Assembly: GCF_001440405.1 (NCBI RefSeq)
Contig: NZ_LLXX01000120.1
Span: forward strand, 27,473-91,472
DNA: 64,000 nt
Origin: Bradyrhizobium valentinum
Lineage (GTDB): Bacteria; Pseudomonadota; Alphaproteobacteria; Rhizobiales; Xanthobacteraceae
Reading direction: 5' to 3'
In this document: in pieces, positions 43,243 to 52,269 of the stretch
Numbering within the stretch: position 1 is the first letter of the stretch
Layout of the letters: each line of letters starts with the position of its first letter
Position numbers and translations under genes: made by a program
The notes under the pieces: generated by a model
Told to the model about the DNA's origin: nothing
Seen by the model: only the letters and a program-made list of their open reading frames with translations
The model's database searches: none

Positions 43243-46200
43243 ATGTCCTCGCATAGTAATTCTCTCCTGCTGCGTTTTAAGCGCGCCGACTTCCTTGCAA
43301 TTCAAGCCGCTACGTCAAGATGCGCCATCGTGACGGCGGTGCTTGCGGTAACGGCTTCGGTGGCGCACGCGCTTAGCGTCGAGTCCGCGCTGGAGAGTTG
43401 CAGGATGAGCGTCGGCAGGCCGATTGTTCAGGCCTGCATGCGAGCCTCCGGTGGGGCGGGAAATATCGAGGCCTGCCGCGAGAAGGCGAGGCCCCAGGTC
43501 CGCGCCTGCGTGATGGCCGCGCTCGACAAGGCCAATGGCCGCGCCAATGTCGCGGTCGCCATTCCAACCGAAGCCGCACCGAAAGTTGCGCCCGGCAGCG
43601 CGCTGCCCGCCGGATTCGTTGCGCCACCGCGAACGATCACCGATATCACCGCGATCCTGGACAGCGAGAAGGCCGATCTCAAGACGATCGAGGAGCTGAA
43701 GGCCGAGGCAGACGCAAAGCCGACCGGCAAGGAATCGCGGGAAGACCTGGCGCAGTTCTATTTCGACCGCGGCAACGCCAGGGCCCAGCTCGGCCGGCTC
43801 GCCGATTCCATCGCCGACGCGAACAAGGCCATTGAAGTCGGACGTGGGGCGGTTTCCGCCCTCTTGATGGGAAGATTGATTTCGCTCGCTGCCCAACAAT
43901 ACTCCGCGGCCGGCGATCCCAAGAAGGCCTTTGAACTGTATCAGCGGCTGCTTCGCGAGACATCCAACCAGAAGGGGGCCAGGGGGTTCGTGTACGGCGC
44001 CAACCGCGCGATTGCGGGATTCCTGATCCAGATGGGCGATATCGCCCAGGCGGACGCCTATCTGCGCCGCAGCCAGCCGCAGATTCAGGAATTCCGGACC
44101 AGCGGCCATCCGGGCAAGCGGGAGGCCTACAATAACTACGGCCAGAACTGGGAGGCCGAAATCGAGCTCGGCCGCGCCATGCTGTTCGAAGCGCGGGGGC
44201 AATTCCGCGAGGCCGAGGCCTCGTTCAAACTTGGCGAACTGCGCAGGCGAGCAGGGATCAAAGGCCTGTTAGGTTCAGAGCATCCGCCTTCCGAGTCCAG
44301 CCTCGTGCTCGCTGTTGACTTTACCGTACTCAGCCAAGCTCGCGTGAAGGCGCGGCAGGGACGGCTCGCGGAGGCCGAGGTCGACGCCCGCCGTGCGCTG
44401 CTGTCGCAGTTGAAAAATCAGGGCAAGTACAGTCCCGTCACGCCACGCTTCATCGGGGGGCTGGCCGACATTCTGGTCGGGCAGGGCCGTTACGTCGAGG
44501 CAGAGCAACTGGCGCGGGTATCCCTGGAGATCAGCCGGACCGTTGGCGTCGCCGAGGATTCCGTCAACAACGTGCAGCAATTGTCGCAGCTCGGCGGCAT
44601 CCTCAACCTCCAGCGCAAGGGCCGGGATGCGATCGCGGTCTATGCGCAGATCGACAAGGCCATCGCCAATTGGGAGCCGGCGCGACGGCAGACCTTTGAG
44701 CTCAACGGCGGGCGGATTTCCTCGCTCTATGCCTCCGGGCAGCTCGAGGCCGGCATCGCGGCGGCCGAACAGCTCGTGAAGAAGCAGATTTCCCGCGTCG
44801 GCGAAAATCATTTCGATACCGCCTCGGCCCGCGGTACGCTGGCGATCGGCCTGATGCGGGCCGAACGCGACCAGGACGCGATCCGCGAATTCAGGGCGAC
44901 GATTCCGATCCTGATGGCGTCCTCGCGCGAGAACGCCGATGACGATAATACAACCGCGGTTGCGGCGCGCAGCCAGCGCCTGCAGGGCATCGTCGAGGCG
45001 TATCTGAACATGCTGGCGCAGGAGAAGAATGCGTCCGGCGATGTCGGCGCTGAGACCTTCAGCCTTGCCGATGCCATTCGCGGCCGCTCAGTGCAGCAGG
45101 CGCTGGCGGCATCGAGTGCGCGTGCCGCCGCCAAGGATCCGGCGCTGGCCGAACTGGTGCGGAAAGAACAGGACCTCGGCAAGCAGGTGAATGCGCAGCT
45201 CGGAACGCTCACCAACGTGTTGTCGCTGCCGTCGCACGAGCGGGACGAGAAAGGCGTTCAGGCGATCAATGCTTCGATCAACGCCCTGCGCGCCGATCGC
45301 ACCAAGGCGCGGCAGGAAATCAGCCGGCGCTTCCCGGTTTATGCAGACCTGATCTCGCCAAAGCCGCCATCGGTCGAGCAGATCAGGGCGACGCTGGCCG
45401 ACGGCGAGGCGATGCTGTCATTCTATTTCGGGCAGACCAGCAGCTTCGTCTGGGCGGTGCCGAAGAACGGCCCGGTCGCGTTCGCCGCGATCAAGGCAAC
45501 AAGCGGCGATATCGAGAGCAAGGTCCGCAAGCTGCGCGAGGCGCTGGAGCCGCAGGCGGCGATGATCTCGGATATTCCGCCGTTCGATCTCAAGCTCGCG
45601 CATGAGCTTTATTCGCTGCTGCTGCAGCCAGTCGAGAGCGGATGGAGACCGGCAAAGAACCTGATCGTGGTGACCAACGGCGCGCTCGGCCTGCTGCCAT
45701 TGTCGCTGTTGCCAACGGCGCCGGCCGAGATCCGCAGCGACGACGGTCCGCTGTTTGCAAGCTACAAGGATGTGCCGTGGCTGGCGCGGACGCACGCGGT
45801 CACGACCGTCCCTTCGGCCGCGGCGCTGCGCACCTTGCGTCAACTGCCGCCCGGCAAGCCGGGCCGCGGCGAGCTGATCGCGTTCGGCGATCCATACTTC
45901 AGCAAGGAACAGGAAGCCGAGGCTGACAACGCCGACAAGGTCAGGGTCGCCGATGCCTCCGGCAACACGACGCGCGGCGGTCCATTGAAGCGGCGCAACA
46001 GCCCGAAACTCGATGGCGTCGACAGCGCCGAGCTGGCGATGTTGCCGCGGCTGCCCGATACGTCGGACGAGTTGAAGTCGATCGCGCTGGCGCTGCAGGC
46101 CGATCCGTCGAAAGTCCTCAACCTCGGCAAGCAGGCCAGCGAGCAGGCGGTCAAGACGATGGATCTTTCGGGTTTCAAGGTGCTGGCGTTCGCCACTCAT

Positions 46201-46671
46201 GGCCTCGTGCCCGGCGAGCTGAACGGCCTGTCGCAGCCTGCGCTGGCGCTGTCATCGCCCACCGTCACCGGAGGCGAGGGTGACGGCCTGCTGACGATGG
46301 AGGAAATCCTTGGGCTGAAGCTCGACGCCGACTGGGTCGTGCTGTCGGCGTGCAACACCGGCGCCGGAGCAGGCGCCGGCGCCGAAGCCGCCTCAGGCCT
46401 CGGCCGCGCGTTTTTCTACGCCGGCACCCGCGCGCTGCTGGTGACCAACTGGTCGGTTCACTCGCAGTCGGCGCGTGAACTGGTGACCGATCTGTTCAGG
46501 CGGCAGGCGCAGGATCCTAAATTGACGCGTGGTGAAGCGCTGCGGCTGGCGATGATGGCTCTGGTGGACGGCTCCGGCTACGCTGGTGCCGACGGCAAGG
46601 CCGAATTCGCTTATGCACATCCGCTGTTTTGGGCGCCGTACACCATCATCGGCGATGGCGGCGTGAGATAA
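43243..46671 (+). CDS. Exported TPR-CHAT protease-like protein
   Basis: 1142 residues. The N-terminus has a basic stretch and a signal peptide or anchor (AIVTAVLAVTASVAHALS, about 28-45). It is followed by a Cys-containing segment (SCRMSVGRPIVQACMRASGG; ACREKARPQVRACVMAAL). About a dozen TPR-like helices (about 160-680) follow, then a C-terminal CHAT domain (about 800-1140). The CHAT caspase-like pair is present: His986 in FATHG and Cys1037 in SACNTG, with the family end PLFWAPYTIIGDGG. Some CHAT proteases act in effector and gasdermin-type defence; this one seems envelope-facing. The stop shares one base with the next start. Confidence 0.93.
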   Translation: MSSHSNSLLLRFKRADFLAIQAATSRCAIVTAVLAVTASVAHALSVESALESCRMSVGRPIVQACMRASGGAGNIEACREKARPQVRACVMAALDKANGRANVAVAIPTEAAPKVAPGSALPAGFVAPPRTITDITAILDSEKADLKTIEELKAEADAKPTGKESREDLAQFYFDRGNARAQLGRLADSIADANKAIEVGRGAVSALLMGRLISLAAQQYSAAGDPKKAFELYQRLLRETSNQKGARGFVYGANRAIAGFLIQMGDIAQADAYLRRSQPQIQEFRTSGHPGKREAYNNYGQNWEAEIELGRAMLFEARGQFREAEASFKLGELRRRAGIKGLLGSEHPPSESSLVLAVDFTVLSQARVKARQGRLAEAEVDARRALLSQLKNQGKYSPVTPRFIGGLADILVGQGRYVEAEQLARVSLEISRTVGVAEDSVNNVQQLSQLGGILNLQRKGRDAIAVYAQIDKAIANWEPARRQTFELNGGRISSLYASGQLEAGIAAAEQLVKKQISRVGENHFDTASARGTLAIGLMRAERDQDAIREFRATIPILMASSRENADDDNTTAVAARSQRLQGIVEAYLNMLAQEKNASGDVGAETFSLADAIRGRSVQQALAASSARAAAKDPALAELVRKEQDLGKQVNAQLGTLTNVLSLPSHERDEKGVQAINASINALRADRTKARQEISRRFPVYADLISPKPPSVEQIRATLADGEAMLSFYFGQTSSFVWAVPKNGPVAFAAIKATSGDIESKVRKLREALEPQAAMISDIPPFDLKLAHELYSLLLQPVESGWRPAKNLIVVTNGALGLLPLSLLPTAPAEIRSDDGPLFASYKDVPWLARTHAVTTVPSAAALRTLRQLPPGKPGRGELIAFGDPYFSKEQEAEADNADKVRVADASGNTTRGGPLKRRNSPKLDGVDSAELAMLPRLPDTSDELKSIALALQADPSKVLNLGKQASEQAVKTMDLSGFKVLAFATHGLVPGELNGLSQPALALSSPTVTGGEGDGLLTMEEILGLKLDADWVVLSACNTGAGAGAGAEAASGLGRAFFYAGTRALLVTNWSVHSQSARELVTDLFRRQAQDPKLTRGEALRLAMMALVDGSGYAGADGKAEFAYAHPLFWAPYTIIGDGGVR

Positions 46672-47150
46672 TGTTGAAGGGCAGGGGGAGAACGATCGTG
46701 CGTATCTGCGGCTTGCGGCTTCTGTTGGGAAGTATTGCGATTATCGCCGCCGGAGCGATGCCGGCGGAAGCGGCGCAGGTTTTGATCACGGCCGAGGAAG
46801 CCGCGCTGCCGCCGCCAAAAGGCGCGATCGCGACCGAGCGGCGCGGAATCACGCGGGGACCCAAGGTCGATCTCCTGACCGGCGGCGGGCAGCTCCGGTC
46901 TCCGATGCGGCTTCAGCTCAAATTCGAACCCTATGGCGGGGCCAAGATCGATCCGGATTCGGTCAAGATGACCTATCTCCGGACCCCGAACGTCGATCTC
47001 ACGTCGCGCGTCAAATCCTTCGTTGGGCCGCGCGGGATTGATATGCCGGAGGTCGAACTGCCGGCTGGCGAGCACATGGTGCGGGTCGACGTCAAGGACA
47101 CCGACGGGCGTGTCGGGACGACGAGCTTCATCCTGAAGGTCGTCCCCTGA
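46671..47150 (+). CDS. Small exported protein coupled to the CHAT gene
   Basis: 159 residues; its ATG uses the last base of the CHAT stop. The N-terminus is a signal peptide (LRLLLGSIAIIAAGAMPAEA, cleavage before AQVLI). The mature part is mainly beta strands (MRLQLKFEPYGGAKIDPDSV; VRVDVKDTDGRVGTTSFILK), the layout of an Ig-like or bacterial cell-surface domain. No known family identified. Its tight coupling suggests it is a partner or substrate of the CHAT protein in the periplasm. Confidence 0.75.
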   Translation: MLKGRGRTIVRICGLRLLLGSIAIIAAGAMPAEAAQVLITAEEAALPPPKGAIATERRGITRGPKVDLLTGGGQLRSPMRLQLKFEPYGGAKIDPDSVKMTYLRTPNVDLTSRVKSFVGPRGIDMPEVELPAGEHMVRVDVKDTDGRVGTTSFILKVVP

Positions 47151-47356
47151 GCGCCGCCTGTCCATACTGCGCGAGGGAAAATCCACCCGAGGCGCTGGTG
47201 TGCGGCTCCTGCTCGCGGGAGATCGCGGTGCCGGAGTCGCTGATGGCGGAGCGTAACGAACTGGCGCGCAAGCGCGACACGTTGCGCCTCGAACTGGAGC
47301 GCGCGAAGAGCGAACTCGAGGCGCTCACGCGCCGCAGAAAAAATCGGTCAGCCTGA
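47147..47356 (+). CDS. Small zinc-ribbon/coiled-coil protein, probable CTG start
   Basis: 69 residues in the frame starting around a CTG at 47147-47149, which overlaps the upstream stop (CTGA). There is no ATG before the zinc ribbon CPYCARENPPEALVCGSCSR (two C-x2-C knuckles). The second half is a charged helix (AERNELARKRDTLRLELERA, KSELEAL). The stop at 47356 shares a base with the next ATG. Starting at the internal ATG would remove the ribbon. The same layout (ribbon then helix) appears at the next gene, which supports the reading. Confidence 0.55.
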   Translation: MSAACPYCARENPPEALVCGSCSREIAVPESLMAERNELARKRDTLRLELERAKSELEALTRRRKNRSA

Positions 47357-48129
47357 TGGAATGCCCGTTCTGCGCCGAAACGATCAAGGATGAGGCGGTC
47401 GTCTGCAAACATTGCTCGCGGGATCTGCGGATCGTACGCCCTGTCATCATCGAGATCGAGAAAATCGTCATCGAACTCGACGCCCTGCAGCGTGAGCTCG
47501 ATCGGACCAATGCGCGCATCGAGCGGATTCGTTCCCCTTTGCGATACTACGGCGTTCATTCGCTCGCCTATGTCCTGATCCCGGTTATCCTGCTGGTGGC
47601 CGCTCACATCCTCATCACCATCATCTTGGACATTACTCCGCTCTATCTCCGGCTTGCTTCGGTGGTCATTCCGCTGCCGTTCGGCTTCCTGATTCATTCG
47701 CATCTGAAAATCGGGTGGCGCGGCGCCATTGCGGTCGGGTTTTTGACGGCGGCGATCGCCGTGACATGCATGCTCGCCGTGACCGGCATCAACGACAATG
47801 TTCCGATCGTGCCCGGGCCTTGGGTCGAATGGCGAGAGGTGATCGAATATACCGCCAGCATCGCGCTCGCTTTCGTGACCGGCAACATTCTCGGCTTCCT
47901 GATTGTCGATGTGCTGCCGAAAACGGTGACGCAGGGCGGCGGCAAGCCCAACCCGCTCGCCTACAAGGCTGCAGGCCTGCTCGTCGGTCGGCATGTCGGC
48001 CCGGAGCACCTGCGCCGCCGCGCTCGCATCATTCAGGACCTGATGACGGCGGCCGGGCCCATGGTGGGGATCGTGGGGACCGCTGCCGGGTCCCTGTATG
48101 CCGGTCTGAAGGGCGTTATTGGCGGCTGA
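47356..48129 (+). CDS. Zinc-ribbon membrane protein
   Basis: 257 residues. An N-terminal zinc ribbon (MECPFCAETIKDEAVVCKHCSR), a coiled-coil segment (IEIEKIVIELDALQRELDRT, NARIERI), then four to five membrane helices (about 75-95, 98-125, 128-150, 175-195 and near the end). The ribbon lies on the cytoplasmic side by inference. It completes the CHAT operon, starting on the stop of the smaller ribbon protein. Function unknown; it could link the exported CHAT module to the cytosol. Confidence 0.78.
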   Translation: MECPFCAETIKDEAVVCKHCSRDLRIVRPVIIEIEKIVIELDALQRELDRTNARIERIRSPLRYYGVHSLAYVLIPVILLVAAHILITIILDITPLYLRLASVVIPLPFGFLIHSHLKIGWRGAIAVGFLTAAIAVTCMLAVTGINDNVPIVPGPWVEWREVIEYTASIALAFVTGNILGFLIVDVLPKTVTQGGGKPNPLAYKAAGLLVGRHVGPEHLRRRARIIQDLMTAAGPMVGIVGTAAGSLYAGLKGVIGG

Positions 48130-48213
48130 GCACATTGACGCACCGCGAAAAATTCGCCTAATAATCCCGACAATGCCGGCATTCGGCCGTTCCCTCCATC
48201 AGGTCAAACATCC

Positions 48214-48921
48214 ATGAACAAGGTCTACCCTGACGCCAAATCGGCACTCGATGGCGTCCTAAAGGACGGCATGATGATCATGTCGGGCGGTTTCGGTCTG
48301 TGCGGTATTGCCGAAACCCTGTCGGACGCGATCCGCGATTCCGGCGTCAAGAATCTGACGGTTGTCTCCAACAATGCCGGCGTGGACGGCATCGGCCTGA
48401 GCCGGCTCCTGGAAACGCGGCAGATCAAAAAGATGATCTCGTCCTATGTCGGCGAGAACAAGCTGTTCGCCCAGCAATACCTTGCCGGCGAACTGGAACT
48501 CGAATTCAACCCGCAGGGCACGCTGGCCGAGCGCATCCGCGCCGGCGGCGCCGGTATCCCGGCCTTCTACACCAAGACCGGCGTCGGCACGCTGATCGCC
48601 GAAGGCAAGGAAGTGAAGGAATTCGACGGCGAGAAATACATCATGGAGCGCGGCCTGTTCGCGGACCTCGCCATCGTTCATGCCTGGAAGGGCGACACCG
48701 CCGGTAACCTGATCTATCGCAAGACCGCGCGCAACTTTAACCCGATGATGGCGACCGCCGCCAAGATCACGGTGGCCGAGGTCGAGCATCTGGTTCCCGC
48801 CGGCGAACTCAATCCCGATCACATCCACACCCCCGGCATTTTCGTCAAGCGCATCATCGAAGTGGGCACGGGAAAGAAGCGGATCGAGTTCCGCAACACC
48901 CGCCCGCGCCCCGCAGCCTAA
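48214..48921 (+). CDS. scoA: 3-oxoacid CoA-transferase subunit A
   Basis: 235 residues. Forms one subunit of succinyl-CoA:3-oxoacid CoA-transferase, which transfers CoA between succinyl-CoA and acetoacetate in ketone body use. The class I CoA-transferase features are visible: SGGFGLCGIAETL near the N-terminus, NNAGVDGIGL, EFNPQGTLAERIRAGGAGIP, and the C-terminal TPGIFVKRIIEV. It is followed by scoB after 21 nt. The exact acceptor acid is inferred. Confidence 0.94.
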   Translation: MNKVYPDAKSALDGVLKDGMMIMSGGFGLCGIAETLSDAIRDSGVKNLTVVSNNAGVDGIGLSRLLETRQIKKMISSYVGENKLFAQQYLAGELELEFNPQGTLAERIRAGGAGIPAFYTKTGVGTLIAEGKEVKEFDGEKYIMERGLFADLAIVHAWKGDTAGNLIYRKTARNFNPMMATAAKITVAEVEHLVPAGELNPDHIHTPGIFVKRIIEVGTGKKRIEFRNTRPRPAA

Positions 48922-48942
48922 GCGCGACACAGGAGAACTGAC

Positions 48943-49593
48943 ATGGCCTGGACCCGTGAACAGATGGCCGCGCGTGCCGCGAAAGAGTTGCGCGACGGCT
49001 ATTACGTCAATCTCGGCATCGGCATTCCGACGCTGGTCTCGAACTACATCCCCGAGGGCATGGACGTGAACCTGCAGAGCGAGAACGGCATGCTCGGCAT
49101 GGGACCATTCCCTTATGAGGATGAGGTGGATGCCGACCTCATCAACGCCGGCAAGCAGACGGTCAGCGAACTGCCGTCGACCAGCTATTTCTCCTCGGCC
49201 GATTCCTTCGGCATGGTGCGCGGCGGGCATATCGATCTGTCGATCCTCGGCGCGATGCAGGTGGCGCAGAACGGCGACCTCGCCAACTGGATGATCCCCG
49301 GCAAGATGGTGAAGGGCATGGGCGGCGCCATGGACCTCGTCGCCGGCGTCAAGCGCGTCGTCGTCGTGATGGAGCACTCCGCCAAGGACGGCCCCAAGCT
49401 TCTGAAGAAGTGCAACCTGCCGCTGACCGGCGAGCACGTCGTCGACATGGTGGTGACCGATCTCGCCGTCTTCACCATCGACAAGCACGGCAAGGACGGC
49501 ATGGCGCTGATCGAACTCGCCGACGGTGTCACGCTGGACGAGGTGAAGGCGAAGACCGAAGCCGAGTTCCGCGTCGCGCTGAAGAACGCCTGA
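48943..49593 (+). CDS. scoB: 3-oxoacid CoA-transferase subunit B
   Basis: 216 residues. The catalytic Glu47 is in [12 protein letters not shown], the SENG motif of class I CoA-transferases. Also present: [32 protein letters not shown] and [12 protein letters not shown]. With scoA it forms the active enzyme. The next gene starts one nucleotide after its stop. Confidence 0.95.
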   Translation: MAWTREQMAARAAKELRDGYYVNLGIGIPTLVSNYIPEGMDVNLQSENGMLGMGPFPYEDEVDADLINAGKQTVSELPSTSYFSSADSFGMVRGGHIDLSILGAMQVAQNGDLANWMIPGKMVKGMGGAMDLVAGVKRVVVVMEHSAKDGPKLLKKCNLPLTGEHVVDMVVTDLAVFTIDKHGKDGMALIELADGVTLDEVKAKTEAEFRVALKNA

Positions 49594-49594
49594 C

Positions 49595-50251
49595 ATGATG
49601 GCGGGGCGGTCGCGACCTGCGATCCGTCCCGCGCGTCCCGAAGACGCAAGCTTCATTGCCCGCAATATCCTGTCCTCGCAGCGCGGCCCGTTCCCGCGCG
49701 GCTGGTTTGACATCGCGCTTGGCTGGGACGAGCCGCAATGCCTTGCGTTCGTCGAATGCATCGCGATCGCGCCAACGCAATCGTGGTGGCACATCACCCA
49801 GTTCATCGTCGCTGAAGTCGAGGGTGAGCCGGCGGCATCGCTCTGCGCGCTGCCCGCTGAAGGCACCGAGGCCGCCGCGCGAGCAGCGATCCAGGAGGTG
49901 GCGACCGCGATAGGGCTGAGCGCCACCGATCTGAAGGCGATCTTCCGGCGTGGCGCCTATGGAGCGAATTGCTGGGTGCAGGGCGGCGAGGGCGACTGGC
50001 TGATCGAGCATGTCGCGACGCTGCCGGAGTATCGCGGGCGCGGACTGGTGCAGGCGCTGATCGGTCACGCACTCGCGGCCGGCAGGGAAGCGGGATTCGA
50101 GCGGGCCTCGATCTCGTTTCTGATCGGCAACGAGGCGGCCGAGCGCTGTTATTCCAAAGCCGGTTTTTCCTTTGCTGAAGAAAAACGCGCCCCGGCATTC
50201 GAAGCGATTACAGGTTCGCCGGGCTTCCGGCGGTTTGCGCGCGCGATCTAG
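49595..50251 (+). CDS. GNAT-family N-acetyltransferase
   Basis: 218 residues. The GNAT fold shows the acetyl-CoA-binding motif VATLPEYRGRGLVQALIGHA and the following strand (ASISFLIGNEAAERCYSKAG FSF, read in parts). The N-terminal part (IRPARPEDASFIARNI) is typical too. It starts one nucleotide after scoB, so it is in the same transcript. The acceptor is unknown. Confidence 0.88.
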   Translation: MMAGRSRPAIRPARPEDASFIARNILSSQRGPFPRGWFDIALGWDEPQCLAFVECIAIAPTQSWWHITQFIVAEVEGEPAASLCALPAEGTEAAARAAIQEVATAIGLSATDLKAIFRRGAYGANCWVQGGEGDWLIEHVATLPEYRGRGLVQALIGHALAAGREAGFERASISFLIGNEAAERCYSKAGFSFAEEKRAPAFEAITGSPGFRRFARAI

Positions 50252-50281
50252 AACGTGAATGGCATAGAGATCGCTGTCGCT

Positions 50282-50399
50282 GTCGTCCCTGCGAACGCAG
50301 GGACCCATACGCCGCGGCCTCTCTTTTTGGCGCTGGAGCCAGTTGCCTTCGTAACAACAACGGCCGGTGGTTATGGGTCCCTGCGTTCGCAGGGACGAC
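50282..50399. repeat. Palindromic repeat, second copy of the 33.8-kb element
   Basis: Starts GTCGTCCCTGCG (50282-50293) and ends with its complement (50388-50399); each end is also a hairpin by itself. It matches the element at 33828-33948 at both ends and differs in the middle. It lies between convergent genes. Confidence 0.8.
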
Positions 50400-50415
50400 G
50401 AGAGTGTTGTTCAAC

Positions 50416-52062
50416 CTACGCCGGCCCGCTCGGGATGTCCGAAAACCGTGTCAGCCACGCCACCGGGCCGATGCTGGCGGCGACGATCAGCAGCGCCGCG
50501 AGCGCGCCTTCCTCGAAGCTGCCGCGGCTGGCGTACTGGTAGATCGAGGTTGCCAGCGTTTCGACGTTAAGCGGTCGCAGCAACAGTGTCGCCGGCAACT
50601 CTTTGAGGCAATCCACGAACACGACGATGACGGCACCGACCATGGCGGGGCGCAGCAGCGGCAGATGGATCAGCCGCATCGTCATGGTCTGGCCGGCGCC
50701 GACCGCGCGTGCGCTGTCGTCGTAGTCGCGCGGAATCCGCTCAAAGCCTGCCTTGATGAATCCGGTCGGCACCGCCAGAAACCGGATCACATAGGCGATG
50801 ACAACGGCGGCGCCGGAGCCGACGATGATCAGTCCCGGCAGCGAACGGCCGAGCCATCCGGCGAGCGTATTCAGCGCGTTGTCGATGGCGAGCACCGGCG
50901 CGAGCAGCCCGAGCGCCAGCACCAGCCCGGGCAGCGTGTAGCCGGTCTGTGCGATGTTCATCGCGACGGAGCGCAGCGTATTCGGCCGCCAGCGCCAGGC
51001 CAGGATGGTCGCAAATCCCAGCAGCAGCGCAGTCAGCGTCGCAAGGCTCGCGAACGCGACCGAGTTGAAGGCGTCGCGCCACAGCGCCATGTCGAAATTC
51101 GCAAACAGCCCGCGCTTGAAACTCTGATGCGCGAGATACCAGAGCGGCACCAGAAATCCGAGGCAGACCGGCAGCAGGCAGGCGGCGAGGGCGCAACCGC
51201 CCTTGATGCCGGTGAGCGGGGTCCGTTGCGTAAGCCGCGGGCTTTCGGCGGAGAATTCCGTCGTGACATTGCGCCGGCCGTAGCGCTCGATCGCAATCAG
51301 CCCGGCCACGATGGCGAGCATGAAGCAGGACAACTGCGCCGCGCCGGCAAGGCTGCCGCGGTTGAGCCAGGTGGTGAACACCGACACCGTGAGCGTGCGG
51401 ACGCCGAGATATTCGCTGGCGCCGATGTCGTTCAGCGTTTCCAGCGACACCAGCGCCACGCCGACCGCCAGCGCCGGCCGCGCCATCGGCAGCGAGATGC
51501 GCCAGAAAGTGATCCAGCGGCCGGCGCCAAGCGTCTTCGCAGCCTCGGCGAACTCAGCGCTCTGGAACTGGAACATCGTACGCGCTGAAAGATAGACGTA
51601 AGGGTAAAGCACCAACCCGATCACGATGATGGCGCCGGGCAGCGAGCGCAAATTGGGAAGCACGCGCACCGCGTCCTGCAACGGAAGCCACAGCGCGAGC
51701 GTACGGTGGACCAGGCCCAGCGGCTCGAACAGGTCGACATAGACATAGGCAGCGAGGTAGGTGGGGATCGCGAGCGGCAGCGGCAGCAGCCATAGCAGCA
51801 TTTGCCGGCCGCGGAATTCATGCAGCGAGACCGCCCACGCCGTGCCGGTGCCGATCGCAAGCGACAAGGCGCCGACGCCGCCGAGCAGCAGCGTGGTGTC
51901 GAGCAGGGTGCGCGGCAGCACGTAATCGATGAGGTGCTGCCAGACGTCGGGCGCGGGCTGCATCGCGAGAGCGATGATGGAAATAACGGGGGCGGCGACG
52001 AGAACGGCGGTGGCAACCGCGATGGCCGCGGCGATCCGCCCCGAGCGCGCGGCGGGATTCAC
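50416..52062 (-). CDS. fbpB: Ferric-iron-type ABC transporter permease
   Basis: 548 residues from a GTG at 52062. The open frame continues upstream to 52209, but that part is translated from a G/C-rich repeat and is unlikely to be coding. The sequence has about twelve membrane helices in two halves, each with an EAA-like loop (EAAKTLGAGRWITFWRISLP; DSARAVGAGQTMTMRLIHLP). This fused-permease layout is that of FbpB/AfuB and ThiP. It works with the binding protein upstream on the same strand. No ATPase is visible. Confidence 0.88.
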   Translation of the reverse strand: MNPAARSGRIAAAIAVATAVLVAAPVISIIALAMQPAPDVWQHLIDYVLPRTLLDTTLLLGGVGALSLAIGTGTAWAVSLHEFRGRQMLLWLLPLPLAIPTYLAAYVYVDLFEPLGLVHRTLALWLPLQDAVRVLPNLRSLPGAIIVIGLVLYPYVYLSARTMFQFQSAEFAEAAKTLGAGRWITFWRISLPMARPALAVGVALVSLETLNDIGASEYLGVRTLTVSVFTTWLNRGSLAGAAQLSCFMLAIVAGLIAIERYGRRNVTTEFSAESPRLTQRTPLTGIKGGCALAACLLPVCLGFLVPLWYLAHQSFKRGLFANFDMALWRDAFNSVAFASLATLTALLLGFATILAWRWRPNTLRSVAMNIAQTGYTLPGLVLALGLLAPVLAIDNALNTLAGWLGRSLPGLIIVGSGAAVVIAYVIRFLAVPTGFIKAGFERIPRDYDDSARAVGAGQTMTMRLIHLPLLRPAMVGAVIVVFVDCLKELPATLLLRPLNVETLATSIYQYASRGSFEEGALAALLIVAASIGPVAWLTRFSDIPSGPA

Positions 52063-52112
52063 GTCGGCACACGTCGGCGGGATGGGCCGAAATATGTCCG
52101 CTTGTACAGGTG

Positions 52113-52220
52113 GGCTCCCTCCCCCCTTGCGGGGGAGGGCGGGGGAGAGGGGTAGCCACGAGCTAAACTGCCCGTGTGGCTTACCCCTCTCCCTAACCCT
52201 CCCCCGCAAGGGGGGAGGGG
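52113..52220. repeat. C-rich/G-rich palindromic intergenic repeat
   Basis: Starts GGCTCCCTCCCCCCTTGCGG and ends CCCTCCCCCGCAAGGGGGGA with an AGAGGGGTAG...CTACCCCTCT-like centre. It is related to the repeats at 16653 and 60666 and separates fbpA from fbpB. Confidence 0.7.
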
Positions 52221-52269
52221 ACGCAGTTGTGCTCTCCGCACGATCACGGTTCTATCGCTTCACGGAAGC

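Noticed and set aside
52063..52209. 49-residue N-terminal extension of the FbpB-type permease
   Set aside because: It is translated from a G/C-rich dispersed repeat; the GTG at 52062 gives a normal permease N-terminus.
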